Below, in pieces: positions 23,038-33,629 of a DNA stretch of 64,000 nt. The notes beneath the pieces are model-generated. The model was not told where the DNA came from, did not search any database, and was given only the letters and a program-made list of their open reading frames with translations. Source of the DNA: Agroathelia rolfsii (Eukaryota > Basidiomycota > Agaricomycetes > Amylocorticiales > Amylocorticiaceae); NCBI GenBank assembly GCA_018343915.1, contig JABRWF010000002.1, forward strand, positions 2,976,001 through 3,040,000, given 5' to 3'. The stretch's first letter is position 1. Each line of letters begins with the position of its first letter. The position numbers were made by a program, and so were the translations under genes.

Positions 23038-24239
23038 TTACGTGCGTATAGCACCCATCATCAACCACATCAAGCTGAGGACCCACTGCGAGAAACAAAG
23101 TATTAGCGTCACTCTCATTGTTTATATTATATCGAGAGAAAAGGAGAGAAACGCACAGTGCGCGGAAGCCAGACTGCAAGGGCGAACAAAAGTGCATTGC
23201 CACCAAAGCTGATGTAGAAACTGGGATGACGCTTCAGCACAGCATTGACAACGCGGCGCGCAAGCGCATCGGCCGGTATCTCGCGCGTCTTCTGGATGGC
23301 ATAAAGGCGATCCATGATGCGTTGTGCATGTGCACCGTAGAGCGAGTCTTCCGGCACGGCGAATGTGTCGTCCGCCTTTGTGGTTGAGATGTTCGATTGG
23401 ATCGAGCCGGGCGCGACAAGGACGACGTCGATGTTGAAAGGTTTGCATTCCATGTAGAGTGTTTCCGTGATGGAATGTATGGCTGCTTTGGTGGAGGCAT
23501 AGATGCCTGACCAGGGAGTGGGACTGTCATCACATTGCAGGGGAGAAGGAATATATTTGTTAAGCTTAACTCAAGGTAGGTGCAAGCTAGGGTGGGGGCG
23601 ACTCACATGTTTCCCATGATAGACCCGACATTTACAATCTTGCCACTACGTCTGGCGGCCATGTGGGGCAAGACAACGTGGACGACACGGAGGATGGAGA
23701 ATACATTCGTCTCGTACGTCCTCTTGACTTGGTCAAGCGAAACATCCGTTAGAGCACCTACTCACCACATGCGCATGCATGGTTGATTCTCCATTCAGAA
23801 CCAAACAATCATTGAAGAAAAAGATAGAGGTAGGAACATTTACCGAACAGGGCTATGCCAGCATTGTTTACTACAACATCAATACGGCCTTCAGTATCGA
23901 TGATAGCCTTCACCACCTGTGCGACATCATCGTCACTCGTAACGTCCAATGAAAGCAGGCGCGAGGCAGGAATCGTCATCCCAGGTGGTCCTTGCGTCAG
24001 CCCCGTCATCTTTTCTATTTTGCGTGCTGTAGCATAGACGATGCATCCTCGTGCAGCAAACTCCTGTGCCCTATACACACACAGCAAAGGTAAGAAAGAG
24101 GTGCGTTCAACTATCTAAAGCTGGTATAAGAGAGGGGGAGGATGGTGTCGAAAACTCGGATGACAAAGCGGGGCTCTCACAGATAGTATCCAATGCCGCC
24201 AGCAGAACAGCCAGTGACGACAACGACTTGGTTGGACAT
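23038..24239 (-). CDS. Short-chain dehydrogenase/reductase, AYR1-like (copy A)
   Basis: Exons 24239-24181, 24070-23844, 23757-23607, 23523-23157 and 23085-23038 give 283 codons plus stop. The Rossmann dinucleotide motif is VVVVTGCSAGGIGYYL. Next come the NNAG motif, the catalytic Ser in VNVGSIMGN, and the active-site Tyr-Lys in GIYASTKAAIHS, followed by ETLYMECKPFNIDVV. The C-terminus has hydrophobic stretches (LLFALAVWLPRTW, LSLMWLMMG), suggesting membrane or lipid-droplet attachment. Together these resemble yeast Ayr1, the NADPH-dependent 1-acyl-dihydroxyacetone-phosphate reductase; substrate assignment is inference. All exon junctions coincide with copy B. The short last exon (48 nt) is supported because it ends cleanly in both copies. 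Confidence 0.85.
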
Positions 24240-24851
24240 ATTCAAGTTTTTCTAGCCAAGCCTAGAGAATCTAATAAAGAGAAACTTGCAATATGATGGG
24301 AGGCAAGAATATGGAACATCGTCAACAGTTAGATCGGCTTAAAACAAGCTAATGGACGCTGATAGAGAGTTCTTTGATATGTGATCTACGACTGGTGATC
24401 GACGATGACGAAGTCTGTGGGGGTCGAATGTCATCGCAAGCAATGGTAGGTGTAATAAACTTCAGCCGCGATGGCATCAAATCAAGCCTTCGTCAGCGCA
24501 TCGATGCGTCGATGTTGATCAGGGCGGAACATTGTTAAACCATATCAGCATTCGTGGAACTCATAACCGGTCATGCGCATTGGTGCAGTTAATCATAGGC
24601 AGACTCCAACGTTCCCAGGCGCTCATCTGAATGGGAGCATTGATGCATATTGCAGCCCGAGTACACCGTGCCCTTAGGCCCCGGAAAGGTTGCCATTACA
24701 TTTAGTAGGCAAAATACATGCAGCTGTATCAGCTCAGGATGGATGGATTACCTCTACATCAAACCGTCTATGATTATTACAAAGCGTAAGTTCCATTGAA
24801 TGCGATAGGCGATTCCGCCTTGCAAATGAGATAGGATAGGGGACCTGGCAT

Positions 24852-26037
24852 TTACTTGTGTACAGCACCAATAATCCGCCATATCCTATTGAGGACCCAC
24901 TACGAGAAACAAAGTATTAGCGCCACTCTCATTGTTTGTATTATAAAAGAGAGAGAGAGAGAGAGACGTACAGTGCGCGGGAGCCAGGCCGCAAGAGCGA
25001 GCAAAAACGCATTGCCACCCAAGGTGAGGTAAAACCTGGGACGACGCTTCAGCACAGCACTGACGACGCGGCGCGCAAACGCGTCGGTCGACATCGAGCG
25101 CATTCTCTGACTAGCGTAGACGCGCTCCGTGATGCGTTGTGCGTGCGCACGATAGAGCGAGTCTTCCGGCACGGTGAATGTCTCCGCTTGTGTGGCTGAG
25201 ATGTTGGATCGGACCGAGCCAGGCGCGATGAGGACGACATCAATGTTGAAAGGTTTGCATTCCATGTAGAGTGTTTCCGTGATGGAACGTACAGCGGCTT
25301 TGGAGGAGGCATAGATGCCTGACCAGGGAGTGGGGCTGTCATTATATTGCAAGGGAGAAGGGAAATATTTGTTAAGCTTAGCTCTAGATAGATGCGAACG
25401 ATGGAGGAGACGACTCACATGTTTCCCATGACAGACCCGACATTCACAATCTTGCCACTACGTCTGGCGGCCATGTGGGGCAAGACAGCGTGGACGACAC
25501 GGAGAATGGAGAATACATTTGTCTCATAGGTCGCCTTGACTTGGTCGAGCGGGACATCCGTCAGAGCACCTATATATCATAGGCACAAGCACAACGCACT
25601 CAGAACAGAATGGTCATCGGAGCATAGGAACACATACCGAACGCGCCTACGCCGGCGTTGTTTACTACAACATCAATATGGCCTTCAGTATCGATGATAG
25701 CCTTCACCACTCGTGCGACATCATCGTCACTCGTGACATCCAACGAAAGCAGGCGTGAGGCAGGGATCACCGTCCCAGGTGATCCTTGCGTCAGCCCCGT
25801 CATCTTTTCTGTTTTGCGTGCTGTAGCATAAACAATGCATCCCCGTGCAGCAAACTCCTGTGCCCTATACACACGCAACAAAGGTGAAAAAGAGGTCCGT
25901 TCAGCTTTCTCTCTCAAGCCAGTATGAGGAGGAGAGGAGAAGGGCGTCGAAAGCTCAGATAACGAGCGAGGCTCTCACAAATAGTATCCAATGCCGCCAG
26001 CAGAGCAGCCAGTGATGAGAACGATTTCTTTTGACAT
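24852..26037 (-). CDS. Short-chain dehydrogenase/reductase, AYR1-like (copy B)
   Basis: Exons 26037-25979, 25864-25638, 25569-25419, 25335-24972 and 24899-24852 give 282 codons plus stop, one codon fewer than copy A. Motifs match copy A: TGCSAGGIGYYL cofactor loop, NNAG, NVGSIMGN, active-site YASSK, and ETLYMECKPFNIDVVLIAPG. Differences concentrate in the C-terminal half (for example RRPRFYLTLGG against KRHPSFYISFGG in copy A) and in the last exon (WVLNRIWRIIGAVHK). Both copies look intact, so they may have divided substrates or expression. The family role is reduction of acyl-DHAP or related ketones in ether-lipid/triacylglycerol synthesis; the exact substrate is unknown. Confidence 0.85.
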
Positions 26038-27372
26038 GTTCAAGTTCTTCTAGCTAAGCCTAGGGAATCCACTAAGAAACTTGCAATATGGTGGAAAATG
26101 AAAATACGGAACAGTGTCAACAGTTAGACTGGACTAAAGCAAGCTGGTGGGGAATGATAGCGCGATAATGAGTTGGTTGCTATATGTGGTTCGCGACCGG
26201 TAGTGAAGCCTGCGAGGTAGCCGGATGTCGTCACAAGCAATGGCAAGGCACTAGCCCTTCAATAGCTTGACATACCATGGTATGCCAAACCACTTTACAC
26301 ACATCACATAGACCTTTGCACCTACACCTACGAAGCAGTGGTAACATAGGCTTTTCAGGCATGATAATACCACCATAAATAAACGGATTTCTGTCAATAC
26401 GGGACATTGCTAAACCATACCAGCACTCGTGGAGCTCATAACTGGTCACGCGCATTGGTGACAGACTCGCATTGATATGCATTGCAGGCCAAGTATAGCA
26501 TGGTCTCAAGTCTCGGACAGGCTGTCTCCATCAACTACGGCTATATACCACATAACAGATCAAACAGCAAAGTTGACTTATTATGTGGCATGTAATCTAT
26601 TGCAAGTATAATATAACGCGGTATACAAGCAAAAGAAGAAGGCCGATCACAAACAGCGCCATCACTAGTGCTAGAGGCTGGCTATTAGCCAAAACTTAGT
26701 AGCATGATCAATCCATATCAGGCTGTCAGGAAAGTCTTGAAGCCACGCTCCAGCGTGCTTATGTTAGTGTGCGACATATGATCGAGACTGGCCCCGACAG
26801 TAGGTACACAACACACAATCAAGGGATAAGGTTAACAAGGATGTTTTTCCATTATCATGCTACAGAGACCAGTCAAGCACTTGAAAGTCGTGCAAAAAAT
26901 GTAGAGTTGCGAAGTAAAAACAGGTTCGTAGAAAAGAAAGATAACAATATAGGTATTATGACAAGAATCTGTGTATGGGTAAAGGTGCTTCTTTTTATGC
27001 GAATTGGAGGGTGAATTATACTCAAGAAGAGGAAAGAAACAGTCATCTATAAAGGCATGAAAGAAGACAAATAAGGTGAAAAGTCGGTTGCAAGAAATCA
27101 TAGTGTCTCTGCGTTCGTCATAGATCATGATAATAATAAGTCACCAATATTAGATAGTGCACAGCAGTAGCTTCCAGAGCCAATAGAGTATACACAATGG
27201 GCAGGAATCGCCAGAGAGCGTCAAGCCCCCTCACATCCTCCCAAGGTGATCATGTGGGGAGCATATGCTCGGGCAATCGCGGTGGACATGTACCAGACAA
27301 TATCGCGAGTGTCGAGATGCATCTGCCGGTGGCATCGGATATTTGCGTGCGGCATCATCGGCACGGAGGCTC
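26038..27372. other. Intergenic region reductase B - methyltransferase
   Basis: No gene is recognised. The left part is the 5' flank of reductase copy B and belongs to the tandem duplication up to about 26500; the right part should contain the methyltransferase 3' UTR. A short CATACCATGGTATG palindrome-like sequence lies at 26271-26284. Confidence 0.4.
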
Positions 27373-28336
27373 TTAGAGGAGACCAGGGAAGAACCACCAA
27401 GGCGTGTTCTTGGAATAGGCGATCCACTGTTCGCCAAACAAAGTTTTCATTTGCCTGTAGGAAATAACGAAATCATGGTTAGCTTTTCTTGGCAGAAAGA
27501 CATGTGTGGCGTGCAGGTGTTGCTTACTTGTCTTCGGCCTTGGCACGACTAACGGCGACGGCAAGCGTCCAGAGCCACCACGAGGCCCAGATGAGGTCGA
27601 GCATCCAACCGGATGGGAAACCAGTGCCGCATTCAACAAGCCAGCTGCCGCGCGTGAAGTGAGCGAAGGCGACACCAATGTTCATTAGCATAGAGCCAGT
27701 GTAGGACGGGTGACTGCAGGAGCACATCAAACAGTTGTCAGTGGCTGGCAGAGGCATGGGGACAAGCATGTATTAATGAATGGTGCCTCACCGAACCCAG
27801 CCATACCACCTTTCAGTAATGAGCTTGTGCTCGGGATGAACGGTGAGATCGAATGTGAACTGAAAAAGAGAAAATAAATTAAGGACTGTGAGTATGAAAG
27901 TGAAAATGAAGGAGACATACCATCTTGCCCAGCGTTTTGAAGCATTCCAAGCGGATGATTGCACCCACGATCACAGCGAGGGTTCCAACCAAGAAAAGGG
28001 GAGTAACAGCGTACTCGGGACGTGCCGAAGTGCACATGGTTGTCTGCACCCAGTGTGGCGACTTGTCCAAATTCAATAGGGAAATAGCTTCAAAAATGCC
28101 CCATGCATCAACGAAGTAAGGTTGAAGCTATGGTCAAGTGTTGGTAACAGAAATGTATACATATATAAATAAAATAAAATAACCTTGAAAATAAGGGGGG
28201 CGATCTGCAAAGACTTGGCCTGCTCTTTGTGATAGCGTGTCTTTTCGTTTGTGGGGTTGGGGGGAGTCCAAGCCAGATGGCAAAGGACTGCCTGAATACC
28301 AATAAGAACAACACGGGTAACTGCTGCTGCCGACAT
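27373..28336 (-). CDS. Isoprenylcysteine carboxyl methyltransferase-family protein
   Basis: Exons 28336-28184, 28127-27921, 27859-27792, 27713-27528 and 27454-27373 give 231 codons plus stop. Several hydrophobic segments are visible: the N-terminal TRVVLIGIQAVLCHLAW, VTPLFLVGTLAVIVGAIIR, and the WMLDLIWASWWLWTLAVAVS region. The family signature is the YGWVRHPSYTGSMLMNIG segment, followed by a C-terminal KTLFGEQWIAYSKNTPWWFFP, as in ICMT/Ste14 and PEMT enzymes. These ER membrane enzymes methylate the C-terminal prenylcysteine of Ras-like proteins and mating pheromones. It could instead be one of the ICMT-like paralogues of unknown substrate common in mushrooms. It is divergent from the DAHP synthase gene. 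Confidence 0.82.
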
Positions 28337-29439
28337 TCTTTTTTATATTTTTAATTTGTAAGTCCCTAGGTTGAAAACTAGTTTGAGAGGCTGGCAAAGG
28401 GCGAACGGAGGATGGGGGGAAGAGAAGGATGGATTCCCAACGAGTATTTATACACAGAGGACGGTAAGAACTATATTGAGATGGATTTAGAGTTATTTCT
28501 GATATTTGCTTCTCTATTTTTTTTTTCTCACTGAAATGTACATTGCCCATCTCGATCCGGAGCACACCTTGGCTATATTTTCCCGAGGAAGAAGCTATGC
28601 GCGGCTTGCAGGCTCTGTCGCTCACAGTTCTCGCCGGTGCTAGTGCGAGATGGACAAAGCGCCGCTGAACTGGAAGATAGGATGATGGGATCTTTCGTGG
28701 CTGTTCGACAACATCATTGTGCCGTAGCACGGAACCCAGTGAACAATACCAGATATATGGATTACGCATGGATCACGGGTCGTTTCATGATGCTTGGTAG
28801 CTATGGGCGCCGGTGACTGCCATGGTCCTGGCCAAGAAATGAGAATACGTAGTATCTGCAGTTGCAGGCCAAGCAGTGCAGCAGCATACGAGAAGAGAAT
28901 ACAAAAGACTGACGTCAATAAGCCATGCGCGGTCATGGGCGATTCGCAATTGCAGCTGTCAAAGTGATTAGACTATACGGTAAGTAAGCGTAGTGTGCCC
29001 GATTAGGGTTATCCCCCTTTCCATAAACAGTCATCCACCCGAGACGCACAGTCCAGATTCAGTCCAGATTCATTTCTTTGTTGTTGTCGCCGAACGTCGT
29101 GCAGGGGCGATGTTATGGCCGGGGACCAAAATGCAAAATGCAGTACTAAATTCGGTGCCGCGGATCCAAAATGGGCATTTCAGCGCGCCCCGAGCGTCGG
29201 CAGTCTCTTGGGTGATCGGGCCGCCCGGTTAACTTTGGACACGGAAGTTTTAATGATGTCCCATTTCGGTGTCGGTGGCTCGAGTCACCTGCAGGGTTTG
29301 TTTGCTGACGTTGCTTCCTCCCATTTAGCGCTTCTTCTTCGCAGGGCCACAGACAAAGTATCTCTCTCTCTTCCTCATCTTCCTCTCGCCTAGCAGTTTT
29401 TACATACCATCACTATCGACATCATCGTCCTGATCTACC
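28337..29439. promoter_or_regulatory. Divergent intergenic region, methyltransferase / DAHP synthase
   Basis: This 1.1-kb spacer lies between divergent start codons. It has a perfect CRE-type palindrome TGACGTCA at 28910-28917 and a TC-rich stretch just upstream of the DAHP synthase start (29360-29395). I see no coding segment that survives inspection. Confidence 0.5.
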
Positions 29440-32400
29440 ATGAGCTCCGGCTGGTCTCCCTCCTCTTGGCAGGCGAAACCCGCGGCCCAGGTGCGTTGCT
29501 AATGATGCTCTCCAGATAAACGAACACGCCTATCAATTCATCATCATCATCACCCTCTCTTTCTCTCTTCCTTATCACCAGGGCGTAGCTTATCCTGATC
29601 AGGTGCATTTGAAGAGGTCCGCGCATTTACCATCTCCGTCCATTTTAAGCGTTGCAGTCCTGCTTTTCTGCTCCTCGGTCACTTTCTCCGCCATCCGTCT
29701 CTATATTACCTCCTTCATTTTCTGATCTCTGCTACCATACCAGAATCCTGCGAAAAATTTCATCCCTGCCGCCACTCGTCACTCCCGCAGAGGTTCGTCA
29801 GTGCTGCTTGTTGTATCCAGATATGATCCGTGGATTCAAATGAACATGCTGTGCAACTTTGTCACTCCTGTCACTGGGGGGGGGGGAAGGGGGTCCAGCA
29901 ATTGTCTACATGTGTCATCTGCGGACGGCTTCCGTTCCTTTACTGTTTCTCAAATCCTGTGCACTATTCATAGATCGAGAGACTACGAGTCCAACTGAGC
30001 TCGGTACAACGGCATGAGGCTTTTCTACTGCATGCTGGCGATTGTGCGGAAAGCTTCGATGCATGCACACACGTAAGTGTTGCACTTGCTAGTGCTAGGC
30101 TCAGAGCCCAGAGCAACCACCAAGCCACCGCTCAAATCTTCTTCTGCACATACATACAGGAGAATATTTCCAACAAGATCGGCCTCATTCTTTCCTTCTC
30201 CCTCATCCTCATTTGGGGTGGCCGTTTGCCTGTCGTAAGTGGCGGTAACACATGCCTGTGTTTAGTTTTGAATTTGATGCATATTGATTGTGTTCTATTC
30301 TTTCTCGGAACATAATAGGTACGGATAGGCCGCATTGCTGGACAATATGCCAAACCTCGCAGTAACGGCACTGAAATCATCGATGGCAAGAGTGTATTGA
30401 GCTTCAGGTGTGTAGCTTCAGCTCCACACCCTGTGTCATCATCCATGTGGTACAGAATAAATGAAAATTTTCCGCTCACAATCGCGTCTGCACTTTCAGA
30501 GGAGACAACATCAATGGGTGAGGCCTTGGCATGGTCCTGCCGACAATAACACAAGGCGCACTAATTTTGCTTGGCCTTGGCCATATCAGTTTAGACCCGA
30601 AAGATAGAACACCTGATCCGGACAGACTCCTCAGGTACGTGCGGGCCGTTGCTAGTCTCAACACTAGCTGCAATGATGTGCTGGCGTAATGACCTCTTGA
30701 GCCTGATTTCTTTTGGCACCCTGTGTACTGCTTCCTTAGCGCTTATTTTCATTCGACGACTACACTCAACTATGTACGTGGGCTGCTCAGCTCTGGCTTT
30801 GCTTCATTGCACCACCCCCGACTCTGGTCGCTATCCCACGTGCGATCTCCTGCACTCCGGTATGTTTATCTATCCTACTCCAGACAGCCCGTTCTGCTCT
30901 TTTTAGTATAGTAGCACAAATTGAGAAATAATCTCTCCAGTGAGGAATTTGATCGTATTGCCCAAGGCCTTTCAGATGCGCTGGATTTCACGACGACGAT
31001 TGGCATGACTGCTGGCCGTACCGATCTGTCCTACGACCGCGGTGGCAAGCGTGACGTCCTCGGCGAGTTCGATTTTTACACCAGCCACGAAGGTCTCATG
31101 TTGGACTATGAAGAGGCCCTCACGCGTGAATACCCAACAGCGAGCGCGAACACAGCAGCGTCTGCTGGACAGAAAAAAACGGGCGATGAAAAACCTGCCA
31201 CACGGTTCTACAACACCTCCGCGCATTTCATCTGGATAGGTGACCGTACACGACAGCTGGATGGTGCACATGTCGAGTACTTCAGGGGCATTCGTAACCC
31301 GATTGGGATCAAAGTCGGCCCTAGCATGGATAATGACGAGCTAGTCAGGCTCCTTGATAGTGAGTCCTATCCTTTCCCACCCACCCATCCTTACAGCTGT
31401 CTCGTTCCTCTCCGTCCCTGCCCGGCGGGCTGAGTATATGCGCGGACTAACGCATACATTTTACGATAGTTGTCAATCCGGATAGGGAAGATGGGCGGGT
31501 GACGCTTATTACGCGATATGGAGCCGCTAAGGTAGGCCTCCCGTTCACTTTGTCTTTCTGTATTTCTCCGAGATTTAATCGGGTATTCCGCTTAATTCAA
31601 TTTCTATGTCATTCCATTATTACATGAAACGTCAACGCCACCTCCCTCTGCGCTCGGTCGCTCTCTCTTACCTTGACAACACTGTTGCAACACATAGATC
31701 GACTCTCACCTCGCTGGACACATCTCCGCCGTGCAGAAATCTGGGCATCCAGTGATATGGATTAGTGATCCTATGCATGGAAAGTAAGTATTCCCATATG
31801 TCTCTTCGCCTATGAATTCTTGTCTTTTTTTTTTCCGTTCTACATTCCTGTTGCCGTGGTATCTACTGCACACCAGCCCTTCACCATTGTATACACTGGC
31901 TAAGAAAGGGAAGTTACACAAGAACTTTCCGCTCCGTCATTCCATATGATTTTCTCGCGAATAAACTTGCCGCTAAAAAGGATTTCAACCTATCCTCCCA
32001 TTGGTGGATTCTCTTCACTATTCCAACGTCCGCTGACCGCATTCCGTTTCTTTCTAGCACGCTCACATCATCCTCGGGATTGAAGACCCGTCACTTCGGA
32101 ACGATCATCAGCGAGCTCACCGCCGCCATGAAGATTCACACTGAGTGCGGCTCGCGCCTCGGCGGTGTCAGCCTCGAATTCACGGGCGAGCTCACAGAGG
32201 ATGGTTTCAGCGTCACGGAATGTCTGGGCGGCAGCATGGAACTGACTGAGCAGCAACTCGGATTACGCTATCAGGCGGGTGTCTCTTTGCACTGTTCATT
32301 TTCCTTCATGTCCTGTCCACCCTTTCCTTTCTTATTTTGATCATGATCCCATTTTATGCAAGCTATTATACACAAGCTGTGATGCTTCATTTTATTTCAT

Positions 32401-32928
32401 TTTCCTCCCCGAGGACGATCGTTGAACGACAAGGAGTGACAGCTAACGTAATTCATATCTTTACAGTCATTCTGTGATCCTAGATTAAACTTCGAACAAT
32501 CACTGGGTGAGTGTGCTCTTACCCCCCCCAATTTTCATTATTATGCCCCTACATCATTACCATCCCTGCTTTCAAGCCATTATTATTGGCACGCATACAC
32601 GCTGCTCTTTTTTTTTTTTTCTTTTCAACCACACACCACTGTTCCCTGTACACCTTTTCCGGCTGCATTTCTTTTTCTCATAAAGAACCCTCAACCGGCC
32701 CGATTGAATGACACTGATAAACTTTTATTTATTTATTGCCACCCTTGCCACTCTTTGGCTATCGATATTCTTATCTTTTCTCTTCAAGACGTGGCATTCC
32801 TCGTATCGGAGCATCTCAAAAAGGAGCGACGTGCTGGTGGCGGTGGCGGCCTCGGCCCCGGCGGCCCACTCAATCAGCCAGGCGGTGCGAGTGATCTTCT
32901 TTATTCCGAACTTGGCGGTCGCAAATGA
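29440..32928 (+). CDS. Class II (plant-type) DAHP synthase, shikimate pathway
   Basis: Fifteen exons (29440-29490, 29582-29616, 29744-29792, 29974-30072, 30160-30234, 30319-30407, 30500-30517, 30590-30634, 30740-30859, 30941-31359, 31470-31531, 31698-31783, 32058-32274, 32467-32506, 32789-32928) give 514 codons plus stop. The motif order is that of class II 3-deoxy-7-phosphoheptulonate synthases: WSPSSWQAKPAAQ, YPDQ, LPPLV, AGDCAESF, VRIGRIAGQYAKPRS, the TRFYNTSAHFIWIGDRTRQL block, GIRNPIGIKVGPS, ISDPMHGNT, and CDPRLN near the end. It catalyses the first step of aromatic amino acid synthesis, PEP plus erythrose-4-phosphate. Exon 7 is only 18 nt. The intron after 32274 appears to start with GC rather than GT; using the nearest GT would insert two residues before the conserved SFCDPRLN. 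Confidence 0.92.
29877..29886. repeat. Poly-G run inside DAHP synthase intron
   Basis: A run of about a dozen G followed by AA and further G lies within the intron between 29793 and 29973. The exact length is prone to sequencing error. Confidence 0.6.
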
Positions 32929-33629
32929 ACGACGAGGGCAACGGCGAACAAAACACGCATAAATAGTATCCGCTGGCGAGTGCCTTTTTCTTGTGAATAG
33001 GAAAATTCAGGGTAAGGATGATCGGACAAGGGAAGTCCGAGACTAGTGAGAGCAATCGAATTTCTTGGATTGACTAGTGAAAGCAATCGAATTTCTTGGG
33101 TTGACTAATGAAAGCAATCGAATTTCTTGGGCTGACTAGTGAAAGCAATCGAACTTCTTGGGTTGGTCATATACAAATGCTACAAAAATAAATTAAAGGA
33201 GAAATGGAAACGTGATTACTACATAGTTGTATTACCATTTGCTACATTGAACAAGAAATGGATTGGTACAAACAGAACGATGTGCACTTGATATTATTGA
33301 CTACTTCGCCAATATATGCTACATTTGAATGGACCAAAAAGTGAGGAAAAGAAATTGCCAAAATGAAAAAATGGAAAGACATGATTGCAGAGCGGCAAGA
33401 AGAGGAAGCTAAAATAAGAAGCGGGGCTGACGGTGAAGAGCGGACGAAATCCAGGGCCAAAAAGGTAAACGGCTAATGAACTGAATCATCCGCGACGCGT
33501 AAGTGGAACTTGGCAACGATAATGGTGATGATGAGTCCTAATGAAACAAATGCCATTCAAATCCCGCGTCAGCACGACTCTGGAAACGTGTGCGTGTGCA
33601 TGCATGGGTATGCGTGGGTGTGTAGTCCT
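32929..33629. other. Intergenic region between convergent DAHP synthase and HUL5
   Basis: Both neighbouring genes end here. No additional gene is recognised. The 31-bp minisatellite at 33042-33165 is the only structured element I see. Confidence 0.5.
33042..33165. repeat. 31-bp minisatellite, four tandem copies
   Basis: Copies start at 33042, 33073, 33104 and 33135, exactly 31 bp apart. They share the core AAGCAATCGAATTTCTTGG (copy 1 has AGAGCAATCG, copy 4 has GAACTTC). Each copy differs from the next by only one to three bases. Confidence 0.95.

Larger units (their letters stand above)
22885..26500. repeat. Tandem duplication, two units of about 1.8 kb
   Basis: Two head-to-tail copies (roughly 22885-24705 and 24705-26500) each contain a full reductase gene plus flanks. 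Matching non-coding landmarks include CATCAAACCGTCTATGATTA downstream of each stop (22942 and 24758), and an upstream block with TTGCAATATG and GTCAACAGTTAGA (about 24287-24333 and 26086-26132). The two stops are 1814 bp apart and the two starts 1798 bp apart. The outer boundaries are approximate. Confidence 0.85.

Noticed and set aside
33242..33460. 72-codon minus-strand open frame next to the minisatellite
   Set aside because: No similarity or splice signals linking it to HUL5, whose stop codon lies upstream at 33630.
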